NCBI GenBank assembly: GCA_016872125.1
Contig: VHBD01000024.1
Coordinates: 1-14,531, forward strand
Direction of reading: 5' to 3'
Length of the DNA: 14,531 nucleotides
Source of the DNA: Sphingomonadales bacterium
Lineage (GTDB): Bacteria > Bacteroidota > Bacteroidia > UBA7662
Part shown: positions 6,345 through 13,943 of the stretch, piece by piece
Layout of the letters: the number at the start of each line of letters is the position of its first letter
How positions within the stretch are numbered: position 1 is the stretch's first letter
Position numbers and translations under genes: made by a program
Notes under the pieces: generated by a model
Databases searched by the model: none
What the model was told of the DNA's origin: nothing
The model's input: only the letters and a program-made list of their open reading frames with translations

Positions 6345-8409
6345 ACCGTTCCAGAAGGATGCGAAGACGCTGCGCGACTTTCTCCGCCGAAGGGAGCATC
6401 TCCGCCTCCAAAACGATGTTCAAGGGAACCGCAGGTAGGTTGGCCGCCCCCATGGCTTCGACAGGACCGTCAAGATGCTCAAAACAATTGCGTTGTATGC
6501 GGAATGCCAGGGATTCCGCAAAGGAGTTGAGCAAAGGCTCTTCGGTCAAGACCAGGACCTTACCGTGGGCACGGCTGCGCTCTATAATCATCGCCTCGTC
6601 CAAAGGGTACAAGGTGCGCAGGTCCAGGATTTCGACTTTGCCGGACAAATCCCCCACGGCGGCATTCATGGCCCAATGAACCCCCATGCCGTAGGTCACG
6701 ACCAGGCAACTGTCCCCCAAGTTCTGGGCGCCTTGTGATGCCTCTAATGCCATCCGGGCCTTGCCCAGTGGCACCACATAATCCTCCGAGGGTTCCGGGG
6801 TTTTGGCGGCTTCCGTCCCGGGCACCTTGCTCCAATACAGCCCCTTGTGTTCAAAGAAAACCACCGGGTTGGGATCCAAGAAGGCGGCCTTCAACAGACC
6901 TTTCATATCTGCTGCGTTGGACGGGTACACCACCTTGATCCCGCGAATATTCAGAATCGCCGACTCAATGCACCCTGAATGGTAAGGCCCTCCTCCACCG
7001 TAGGCTCCACAGGGAACCCTGATCAGGCTCTGCACCGGGAATTGACCCCGCGACAGGTAACAACTTTTGGATAGTTCCACCACCAATTGGTTGACCCCGG
7101 TCCATATGTAGTCTGCGAATTGTATTTCAACAATAGGTTTGGCCCCCACAGCGGACATGCCTGCGGTACTCCCCACCAGGTATGCCTCCTGAATGGGCGT
7201 ATTGAAAACCCGGCTATCCCCGAATTTATCCGCCAAGGTTGCTGCTTCGCGGAAGACCCCGCCCAATGTTTTGCCTACATCTTGCCCGTAGAACAATGCC
7301 GCAGGATCCTCCCTCAGAATCTCTTCCACCGCATGCAATGCCGCATCCACCATGGCCACCTTTTCGCGACCTGCAGGCTCCCGCACCCCGGATTCCACGG
7401 ACGGTCCACCCTCGGCAAACTCGTGGAGATATAGACTATTCGGTTCAGGATCAGGAGCTTGCATTGCTCTTTCAAAATCTGTAACGGCCCTGCGACGACC
7501 GGTCTCGGCAAGTTGATCCAATTCCTCTTCCCAGAAACCCGCTTTGAGCATCTGTTTGCGCAATCGCGGTAGGGGGTCCATCCGTTCATGGTCGCTTAGA
7601 TCTTCTTCGCTACGGTACCACTCTTTGCGAACCCCGGAGGTATGATGCCCTAACAACGGAACGGTAGCGTGCAATAAAACAGGACCTTTGCGAATTCGAC
7701 AGTGCCCCAAGGCTTCCGCAACGGTCTTGCAAGATGCCTTGAAATCATTACCTTCCACCCGCATTCGTTTAAGGCCTTTGAAACCCTCCGCGTATTGGAA
7801 AGCGTCCATGGCCCTCATTTCCTCGGCACTTGCCGAAATACCCCATTCGTTATCCTGTACCAGAAACAGAATAGGTAAATGCTTGAGTACTGCCATCTGA
7901 AAGGCTTCTGCAACCTCTCCTTCGGTTACCGAGCCATCGCCCAGGGAGCAGACCACCAAGGGGGGAGAGCTTTGGTCTGAACCGGGGACTGGGAGGTTTT
8001 GACTTTCGAAATAGGCGATGGCATGCGCCATGCCCACCGCAGGAATGGCCTGCATCCCCGTGGCCGAGCTTTGGTGTGGAATTGTGGGCATGCCTAGTCG
8101 GCGAACCGACGGATGCGCATAATAGGTTCGTCCACCGCTGAAGGGATCCTCCGCTTTGGCCAGCAATTGCAGCATCAATTCGTAGGGTTCGAAGCCCATT
8201 CCCAACAAAACCGATTCGTCCCGGTAATACAACGACGCGAAATCCTGCGGTTGCAGGTGCAGGCCCAAGGCCAATTGAATGGCCTCGTGACCCTTGGAGG
8301 TTGAATGCACATACCGGGTCTCCTGGCGGTGCTCATCGTAGAGCTCGGCCATCGCTCGGGCGGTGTTCATTAACTCCCAGGCCGTTAACCATAAGGTATT
8401 TTGCATCAT
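6343..8409 (-). CDS. Fused alpha/beta 2-oxoacid dehydrogenase E1 (thiamine diphosphate)
   Basis: E1 component that decarboxylates a 2-oxoacid (branched-chain or pyruvate type) and passes the acyl group to lipoyl-E2; cytosolic. In 688 aa the alpha half (about 1-330) holds YVHSTSKGHEAIQ, the thiamine-diphosphate motif GDG (157-159) to N187 (DNEWGIS), and the loop GHHTSGVRKEWYRS. The beta half (about 345-688) holds GQDVGKTLGGVF, FNTPIQEAYLVGSTAGMSAVGAKPIVEIQFADY, GPYHSG with the likely beta-His at 477, and the C-terminal transketolase domain with LDLRTLYPLDE. Alpha and beta are normally separate genes in model bacteria; the fused form is common in Bacteroidota, where I recall it being mislabelled tungsten formylmethanofuran dehydrogenase. 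No E2 or E3 gene is adjacent, so substrate is undecided. Two adjacent ATGs (8409, 8406) can start it. It is divergent from the oxygenase gene. Confidence 0.92.
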   Translation of the reverse strand: MMQNTLWLTAWELMNTARAMAELYDEHRQETRYVHSTSKGHEAIQLALGLHLQPQDFASLYYRDESVLLGMGFEPYELMLQLLAKAEDPFSGGRTYYAHPSVRRLGMPTIPHQSSATGMQAIPAVGMAHAIAYFESQNLPVPGSDQSSPPLVVCSLGDGSVTEGEVAEAFQMAVLKHLPILFLVQDNEWGISASAEEMRAMDAFQYAEGFKGLKRMRVEGNDFKASCKTVAEALGHCRIRKGPVLLHATVPLLGHHTSGVRKEWYRSEEDLSDHERMDPLPRLRKQMLKAGFWEEELDQLAETGRRRAVTDFERAMQAPDPEPNSLYLHEFAEGGPSVESGVREPAGREKVAMVDAALHAVEEILREDPAALFYGQDVGKTLGGVFREAATLADKFGDSRVFNTPIQEAYLVGSTAGMSAVGAKPIVEIQFADYIWTGVNQLVVELSKSCYLSRGQFPVQSLIRVPCGAYGGGGPYHSGCIESAILNIRGIKVVYPSNAADMKGLLKAAFLDPNPVVFFEHKGLYWSKVPGTEAAKTPEPSEDYVVPLGKARMALEASQGAQNLGDSCLVVTYGMGVHWAMNAAVGDLSGKVEILDLRTLYPLDEAMIIERSRAHGKVLVLTEEPLLNSFAESLAFRIQRNCFEHLDGPVEAMGAANLPAVPLNIVLEAEMLPSAEKVAQRLRILLER

Positions 8410-8433
8410 GTGTCCAAAAATACATTATTTTTG
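8399..8433 (+). promoter_or_regulatory. Candidate promoter of the oxygenase gene
   Basis: TTTTG at 8399-8403 and TATTTTTG at 8426-8433 match the Bacteroidota -33 (TTG) and -7 (TAnnTTTG) elements with a 22-bp spacer, inside the 17-23 bp range known for Flavobacteria. Transcription would start near 8440, about 14 nt before the ATG at 8454. The -33 part lies within the first codons of the divergent E1 gene. Confidence 0.5.
8415..8433. promoter_or_regulatory. 19-bp palindrome between divergent E1 and oxygenase genes
   Basis: CAAAAATA (8415-8422) and TATTTTTG (8426-8433) are perfect 8-bp inverted arms around CAT. Each arm read outward is a TAnnTTTG -7 element, so the site could serve both genes or bind a dimeric regulator over both. 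On the minus side the box ends only 5 nt before the first E1 ATG, which would make that transcript nearly leaderless. I found no -33 TTG for the minus direction. Confidence 0.5.
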
Positions 8434-8453
8434 ACTATCCCACCGATAGCCCG

Positions 8454-9422
8454 ATGAGCCATAACGCCCCCACCACCGCCGGAATCCCCTCCATCGATTT
8501 AGCCGATTTCCTTCAGGGTGATTCAGAACGCCAAGCCGCCTTTGTCCAGGAATTAGGACGAGCTTACGAAGAGGTGGGATTCGTGGCCGTTCGAAACCAC
8601 GGATTAAGCGCCGAACAAAGCGATCGTTTATACCAAGTCGTGGAGGAATTTTTTGGTCTGCCCCCCGATTTCAAGGCCACCTACGAAGTTCCCGGAGCGG
8701 CTGGGCAACGAGGCTATACCCGCTTCGGGCAGGAACATGCCAAGGGGCGCAGCGAAGGAGACCTCAAAGAGTTCTTCCAAATCGGGCAAGAAGTAGGCCC
8801 CGACCATCCCCTGTACGGTACCTACCCCCCCAATGTGCAGGTTCATGAACCGGCTGATTTCAATGAGGTTACCATGCAAGCCTATCGTACCCTCGAATCC
8901 TGCGGGCAGCATCTGCTCCGCGCCATTGCCCGCTATCTGCAACTTCCTGAACATTATTTTCGTGCGTGGGTTGATGGCGGCACCAGCATCCTGAGGGCCA
9001 TACATTACGGGCCTATTCTTCAGGATCCAGGCGATGCCGTACGCGCCGCGGAGCACGAAGACATCAACCTAATCACCTTGTTAATGGGTGCTTCTGCGGA
9101 GGGTCTAGAAATTCTGAGCAAAGCCGGGACCTGGGTTCCGGTGACGGCGTTGCCGGATCAAATTGTGGTCAATGTAGGGGATATGTTACAGCGACTGACC
9201 AACCATCGGCTCAAATCCACTACCCACCGTGTGGTGAATCCGCCCCGTGCACGCTGGTCCGAGCCCCGTTTTTCGATACCTTTCTTTCTGCATCCTCAGC
9301 CGGCGATGCCGCTGGATGCCTTGGCCTCCTGTGTACTTGCCGGCAGTGAACCCATGGATCCGCCCATCACTGCGGGGGACTACCTCGACGAAAGGCTCCG
9401 TGAAATTGGGCTCAAGAAATAG
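8454..9422 (+). CDS. 2-oxoglutarate/Fe(II) oxygenase, isopenicillin N synthase-like family
   Basis: A 322-aa non-haem iron oxygenase of the IPNS/flavonoid-dioxygenase type, cytosolic. The N-terminal DIOX_N part (about 10-120) reads IPSIDLADF, GFVAVRNHGL and GYTRFGQEHAKG. The catalytic jelly roll has the iron triad His201-x-Asp203 (AAEHEDINLITLL) and His258 (STTHRVVNP), plus the 2-oxoglutarate-binding R272-x-S274 (RFSIPFF). All ligands are present, so it should be active. The substrate cannot be told from sequence; bacterial members act on amino acids, peptides and small metabolites, and some bacterial homologues make ethylene. Start at ATG 8454 fits the family; an upstream in-frame extension to 8301 only antisenses the E1 gene. 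A good promoter lies just upstream. chrA-like starts 33 bp downstream and may share the transcript. Confidence 0.92.
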   Translation: MSHNAPTTAGIPSIDLADFLQGDSERQAAFVQELGRAYEEVGFVAVRNHGLSAEQSDRLYQVVEEFFGLPPDFKATYEVPGAAGQRGYTRFGQEHAKGRSEGDLKEFFQIGQEVGPDHPLYGTYPPNVQVHEPADFNEVTMQAYRTLESCGQHLLRAIARYLQLPEHYFRAWVDGGTSILRAIHYGPILQDPGDAVRAAEHEDINLITLLMGASAEGLEILSKAGTWVPVTALPDQIVVNVGDMLQRLTNHRLKSTTHRVVNPPRARWSEPRFSIPFFLHPQPAMPLDALASCVLAGSEPMDPPITAGDYLDERLREIGLKK

Positions 9423-9455
9423 ACCCTCAGCGCAGGTTTGGGTTAGCTGCTAATC

Positions 9456-10667
9456 ATGGGTATGATGGACCGCAGCCGCCAACGCGCCTTTTTGCGGGAT
9501 GTCATGATGCTGACCCTCTCTGCCTTTGGTGGGCCTTATGCGCATCTTGCACTGATGCAAGAGCGGTTGGTCGATCGCCGTCGATACCTGACCCACGAGG
9601 CTCTGTTAGAATTGAATGCCCTCTGTCAGTTTTTGCCGGGACCAACATCAACCCAGACGATTACCGTCGTGGGTCTTCGGTTGGGTGGACCGCGTTTGGC
9701 TATTTTAACCTTATTGATTTGGATTTTGCCTGCTAGTTTGATCATGACCTTTGCAGCGGTCTTGGTTTATTCTCTGGAGATCAAGCAATTGAATATGGCC
9801 ACTTTTCGGTGGCTTCCCCCCGTTGCGGTGGGCTTTGTGGCCGCTTCGGCATGGCGACTGCTTGAACGTCAATCCTGGAAAGCCCCCGCCTTACCGATCT
9901 TGGGGATGTCGGTGATCTTGTCCCTTAGCCTGGTTTCTTCGTACACGTTTCCGGTGGTTTTGATGTTAGGAGGGCTGGCCCAATGGCTGTGGCAGGAACG
10001 CAAAGGAAGCCTGGGTTCGCCGCATTCCCTTACCAAGGTGCGTTGGTTTTATTTTCGAATGTATGCCTTGCTTTTTGGCTTGGCGGCTTTGTTGGGGAAC
10101 GTTTTTCATTCGCGGGAAATTCTGCTTTTTGAGAATTTTTACCGTTTTGGTAGTCTTGTGTTTGGAGGTGGTCAAGTTTTGTTACCGATGATGTACGAGC
10201 ATTTTGTGGCTACGCGGCAATACCTGAGTACCGATCAATTTTTGATAGGTTACGGCTTGGCCCAGGGGGTTCCGGGTCCTGTTTTTTCTCAAGCCGCGTA
10301 TATGGGGGGTCTGATTCTCCAAGGCAAAGGGGTGCTCCATGTCCTGTTGGGATCGTTGGTCGGCACCTTGGCCATCTTTACTCCCGGTGCCCTTCTGATC
10401 ATGTTCGTGTATCCGATATGGGATGATGTAAAGCGCATGCCTCGCATTCAAGCCGCCCTTCAAGGGGTTCAAATAGCCGCCATTGGCTTGATTCTCACCG
10501 CCATCGTTTTGTTGATGAAACCACTGGGCTACAGCAGTTTGAACCTTAGTCTGGTGGCACTGACTGCCCTGCTTAATCACCGTTGGGGGGTGCCGCCCTT
10601 GCTGATTGTAATCCTAAGCCTTACCGCCGGTCTGGTCAGCGAACTTTTGGTCCTGGGCCTGCCTTAG
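9456..10667 (+). CDS. chrA: CHR-family (chromate-type) transporter, two-domain form
   Basis: A 403-aa polytopic inner-membrane protein of the chromate ion transporter family, with two homologous CHR halves. The first half (about 10-180) carries the signatures LSAFGGPYAHLALMQ, LVDRRRYLT and CQFLPGPTSTQ (58-67). The second (about 200-400) carries the matching FGSLVFGGGQVLLP, the variant RQYLSTDQF and AQGVPGPVFSQAAYMGG. Characterised members export chromate driven by proton or membrane potential, but many homologues in organisms with no chromate exposure have no proven substrate. No chrB-like regulator is adjacent. Several closely spaced ATGs (9456, 9462, 9465) could start it; the first is given. 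A short palindrome (TTAGC-T-GCTAA, 9443-9453) lies in the 33-bp gap before it. Frame is intact throughout. Confidence 0.93.
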   Translation: MGMMDRSRQRAFLRDVMMLTLSAFGGPYAHLALMQERLVDRRRYLTHEALLELNALCQFLPGPTSTQTITVVGLRLGGPRLAILTLLIWILPASLIMTFAAVLVYSLEIKQLNMATFRWLPPVAVGFVAASAWRLLERQSWKAPALPILGMSVILSLSLVSSYTFPVVLMLGGLAQWLWQERKGSLGSPHSLTKVRWFYFRMYALLFGLAALLGNVFHSREILLFENFYRFGSLVFGGGQVLLPMMYEHFVATRQYLSTDQFLIGYGLAQGVPGPVFSQAAYMGGLILQGKGVLHVLLGSLVGTLAIFTPGALLIMFVYPIWDDVKRMPRIQAALQGVQIAAIGLILTAIVLLMKPLGYSSLNLSLVALTALLNHRWGVPPLLIVILSLTAGLVSELLVLGLP

Positions 10668-10818
10668 GCCAAGGCATGAAGCCTGCCTGCGAGCCCTAGT
10701 CAAAAACCAAGCGGGCCAATAACGGAGAACTAGTGGTGATTCGGGACCACAAAATTGTCTGCATCAAGCCCTGAAGTCCGGCGCCTGAATCAACCCCAAG
10801 GTTAGTCGCCAGCCCTCG
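10668..10818. other. Intergenic gap between convergent chrA and receptor genes
   Basis: 151 bp without a plausible gene. Weak inverted repeats built from AGGC and GCCT around 10661-10688 overlap the chrA stop and could form a small hairpin, but no T run follows. I see no tRNA, no strong terminator and no attachment-site-like repeat. Confidence 0.5.
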
Positions 10819-13800
10819 TTATTTCAGCTCAAAATTCAGGGACACATAGGCCAATCGGCCTACCAGCGGTCCGCCGTAAACCTGGAAGACTTTGTTGTTC
10901 AACAAATTCGAGGCACCCAACTTGAGGGTCGTGTTCAAGTTCAGGAAGGTTTTGTTGATTTGGGCATCCACCATCCCGTAGCTGTTGATAGGCCCGGTGA
11001 ACTGGGGGGATCCCTGAAACTCAAAGCCCTGTATCCACTTGTAATTGATGTTAAAGCCCCAATTGGCCAGCGTATAGGAGCCCCCGCCGGGCAAAGGAAT
11101 CTCGGTAATCATATCCCGACCGCTCAAACCGACATTGTACTTATGCTCCGGGGTATTGAAGGCCGGAATAATTACCGTATCTTTTCCGGCATTCACCAGT
11201 TTGTTCCAGGAATAATTGAAATTAAAAGCCAATTCCCGGTTCAAATAATAATTACCACCCAGCGAAAAACCTTGTGTTGTAATAATACCCGTTGCATTCG
11301 CCGCTACTCGGTAAATGCGAAGGGTTTCACGGATGGGATATCCTCCGCCTGATGGATTCGTAAACTTCGATTGAACACCTATATTGAAACCAATAAAGTT
11401 GGTGTACCAACTGTGGTAATACCCCGCATCCACATACAGCTTCTTGAACATTCCGCGGTATCCAAACTCCACGGTGCGTACCTGTTCGGGCTGTATAGGC
11501 TTGACATCAAAATACTTAAGTTTATCTGTGGTTGGTGTAACTGCCAAGTAGTCAAGGAATGAGTTTAGTGTAATTAACGAATCAAAACCCGATACATTAC
11601 CCACCAGAATCGCTGGACCCACGTTGTAGTATAGGTACTGATCTGCCAAGGTCGGGTTTCGCACCGCCGACGAGAGAGACAAACGCCAAACATGTTTTTG
11701 ATTCGGCGTCAAGACCATCGAAACGGCAGGTGAATACACCCGTTTGAAATTGATGTTCTTATCCGTACGAAAGGTGGCGTTGATTTTGAGGTCACCGAGC
11801 AAACGATTTCCCAACATCAATTTATTGATCTTGTACTCAATTCCTCCGTACAGGCCGTATTCAGAATTCACGATTTTGGTTTTCTCTTGGGTTGTGTCAA
11901 TACTCAGGGTGTCGGTAACGGGTCTGGTAAATATGGTTGAATCTCCTCCGGGACCAACGATGATTAATGTGTCTAAATACGACGTGTCTCTAACGAGGTA
12001 GTTAAGTTTTACGGTATCGCTAAAAATCGTCCCGCGGCTATCCGGGCGGTATTGGCGAAAACTACCACCGACCACCACTTCCATGTTTTCGATGGGCTTG
12101 AAGCGCTTTTCGCCCTGCAAATGATACAAAGCCGATTTGTCATAAAACAAAGTGCCGCCCCGTCCCTTGTTGGGTAGGGTTGTGGTAATGATGTTAAACA
12201 ATGAATCAAAGGCAGGAGAACCCGGCAAAGCAAACGGCATGGGATTCGGATCCCGAAGGTTCCCGGTCTGGTAGCCGTTGTTCACCTTGAACCGAACCTC
12301 TTCATGCCAACGTGCCAAAGCCTCCGCAGCGCCCGGTGCATTCAAGAAAAAGTTCAGGCTATCGCTTAGGGCAGTAGGTATCCCAGAGAAGGAACCCCGG
12401 TAAGGCCTCCAGTGGTCGGGTAACAAACCCGGCTTGCCCGCGATTCCATAAATTGAATCCAAAATCGAAGTCTGCCAAACCGAGGCGTAGGATTTGTTCC
12501 AGATATCCAGGGTATGATAAGTTTCCTTCATTCTTTTGGCAGTGGCTACCGCATCGTAGGAATCCCCGGCATCTTCGTTGGTCGCGTAGGCCCGGATAAA
12601 CCAATCGTCCTCTTTGCGCAATTCTAAACGGTTCTGGAAGAAGAGGATGTTTTTGAGCCTGAATCGGTTCTCCCCTTGATATACCGTGGTACCTGTGCCA
12701 AAATTGGAGGAAGCAATGAACTCCACTTTGGGCTTGAGCATGTAATGAAAAGCCGTGTTCAACTTGAGGTTGTTAATATCGTAATCCACCAAATCAGCTT
12801 CGCGATAACCCGAAGGATAAAAGATGCCCAAGCCGGGTAACTGCAAGGCTTCACCTCGCGCATCGTTAAAGCGCCCTTCGTCTTCGTCCCCGTACACGTT
12901 GACTGCATCGTAACCACCGGGGGTTCCTTTGGGGTTTTGAGAAGCCGTAGATGGCCCGTAATTCTCCGCCCGCCAATCGTTGGCTTTGAGGTAGAACATG
13001 TTAAACTTCCAACCCATTTTGTCGTTACCGTTGCGGTCTTTGTTAGCCCAGGCGTATCGGATCGCTGTTTCGGTCAAGGCCCTTTCGCCTACCTTGATGC
13101 TTGCATTGATTCCTTGCCGCTGAAAAGGAGAACGCGTGCTCATGTTGATCACCCCGTTGAAGGCGTTCGGTCCAAAAAACGCCGACGAAGCCCCCACCAC
13201 CAAATCCACTTTTTGGATATCCAATTCCGAGACCCCCAGGAAATTCCCCAACGAAAAATTCAGGCCCGGGGCCTGGTTATCCACCCCGTCAATCAATTGC
13301 AACGACCGTACGGGGGATGTGGAATTAAAACCCCGTGTGTTGATGATCACAAAACCCAAGGAAGCCGTGGTCAAATCCACCCCCTTCATCGTACCCAATC
13401 CCTGGTAGAAGGAAGGAGAAGGCGTTTCCTTGACCGCGAGGATATCCATCGCCTCCACGGTCAAAGCCGATTCTTTCTGCTTCTCCGAAATGCGGGAATC
13501 CACAATCTCCACCCCCTGCAGATCCAAAGCGCTTTCTTCGAGTTTGATCACCAAGGCTTTACCTCCGGCTAATCCGTTGACATTGAGCGTATTATAACCA
13601 ATGTACGAAATCACCAGCGGATAAGTTTGCCCATTCACTAGGTTGCCCTCGATGCTGAATTTTCCATCAATGTTGGTGGTTGCGCCTTGGGTGGTGCCGC
13701 GGATGATCACCGTAGCTCCCACCAGGGGTTGTCCATTGCGTGCATCCCGGATTTCGCCTCGAATCAGGGCCGAACCGCCCGCGGATTGTGCCGCAAGGGG

Positions 13801-13881
13801 GTTCAAGCTAGCCAGCGCAGCCACGATGGCCAAGGAGAAGATCAAAACAAAACGGGAAGCCGAGGTCTTAAGTACGAGCAT
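10819..13881 (-). CDS. TonB-dependent outer-membrane receptor with carboxypeptidase-regulatory-like domain
   Basis: A 1020-aa outer-membrane importer powered by TonB. It starts with a signal peptide (about 1-32, basic then VLIFSLAIVAALASL, ending PLAAQ). A CarboxypepD_reg-like domain follows (about 38-118: IRGEIRDARNGQPLVGATVI, GKFSIEG, VISYIGY). A possible TonB box is GVEIVDSR at about 123-130. The plug domain (about 140-255) has NTRGFNS, LIDGVDNQAPG and VGASSAFFGPNAFNGVINM. The rest is a beta-barrel with many aromatic/polar strands, ending LAYVSLNFELK. No SusD-like partner is adjacent, so it is a stand-alone receptor; substrate is unknown and could be peptide, siderophore, metal or cofactor. 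The long frame extends upstream to 14055 but that part overlaps the divergent acylase; ATG 13881 is chosen because the signal peptide follows. It may share control with the acylase. Confidence 0.93.
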   Translation of the reverse strand: MLVLKTSASRFVLIFSLAIVAALASLNPLAAQSAGGSALIRGEIRDARNGQPLVGATVIIRGTTQGATTNIDGKFSIEGNLVNGQTYPLVISYIGYNTLNVNGLAGGKALVIKLEESALDLQGVEIVDSRISEKQKESALTVEAMDILAVKETPSPSFYQGLGTMKGVDLTTASLGFVIINTRGFNSTSPVRSLQLIDGVDNQAPGLNFSLGNFLGVSELDIQKVDLVVGASSAFFGPNAFNGVINMSTRSPFQRQGINASIKVGERALTETAIRYAWANKDRNGNDKMGWKFNMFYLKANDWRAENYGPSTASQNPKGTPGGYDAVNVYGDEDEGRFNDARGEALQLPGLGIFYPSGYREADLVDYDINNLKLNTAFHYMLKPKVEFIASSNFGTGTTVYQGENRFRLKNILFFQNRLELRKEDDWFIRAYATNEDAGDSYDAVATAKRMKETYHTLDIWNKSYASVWQTSILDSIYGIAGKPGLLPDHWRPYRGSFSGIPTALSDSLNFFLNAPGAAEALARWHEEVRFKVNNGYQTGNLRDPNPMPFALPGSPAFDSLFNIITTTLPNKGRGGTLFYDKSALYHLQGEKRFKPIENMEVVVGGSFRQYRPDSRGTIFSDTVKLNYLVRDTSYLDTLIIVGPGGDSTIFTRPVTDTLSIDTTQEKTKIVNSEYGLYGGIEYKINKLMLGNRLLGDLKINATFRTDKNINFKRVYSPAVSMVLTPNQKHVWRLSLSSAVRNPTLADQYLYYNVGPAILVGNVSGFDSLITLNSFLDYLAVTPTTDKLKYFDVKPIQPEQVRTVEFGYRGMFKKLYVDAGYYHSWYTNFIGFNIGVQSKFTNPSGGGYPIRETLRIYRVAANATGIITTQGFSLGGNYYLNRELAFNFNYSWNKLVNAGKDTVIIPAFNTPEHKYNVGLSGRDMITEIPLPGGGSYTLANWGFNINYKWIQGFEFQGSPQFTGPINSYGMVDAQINKTFLNLNTTLKLGASNLLNNKVFQVYGGPLVGRLAYVSLNFELK

Positions 13882-13943
13882 AAAATAGGTTTGATTTGTC
13901 AATATTAATTTAAAAATACCCATAAAGGGCTTTATTTTCGTCT
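13882..13943. promoter_or_regulatory. Divergent regulatory region, receptor / acylase
   Basis: A 62-bp AT-rich gap between two divergent starts. It holds a palindrome, ATAAAG-GG-CTTTAT at 13922-13935. On the plus strand there is TAGGTTTG at 13886-13893 (exact TAnnTTTG) and TATTTTCG at 13933-13940 (one mismatch). On the minus strand there is TAATATTG at 13907-13900 (one mismatch). None has a clear -33 partner. Promoters for both genes must lie here or within the first codons of the opposite gene. Confidence 0.4.
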
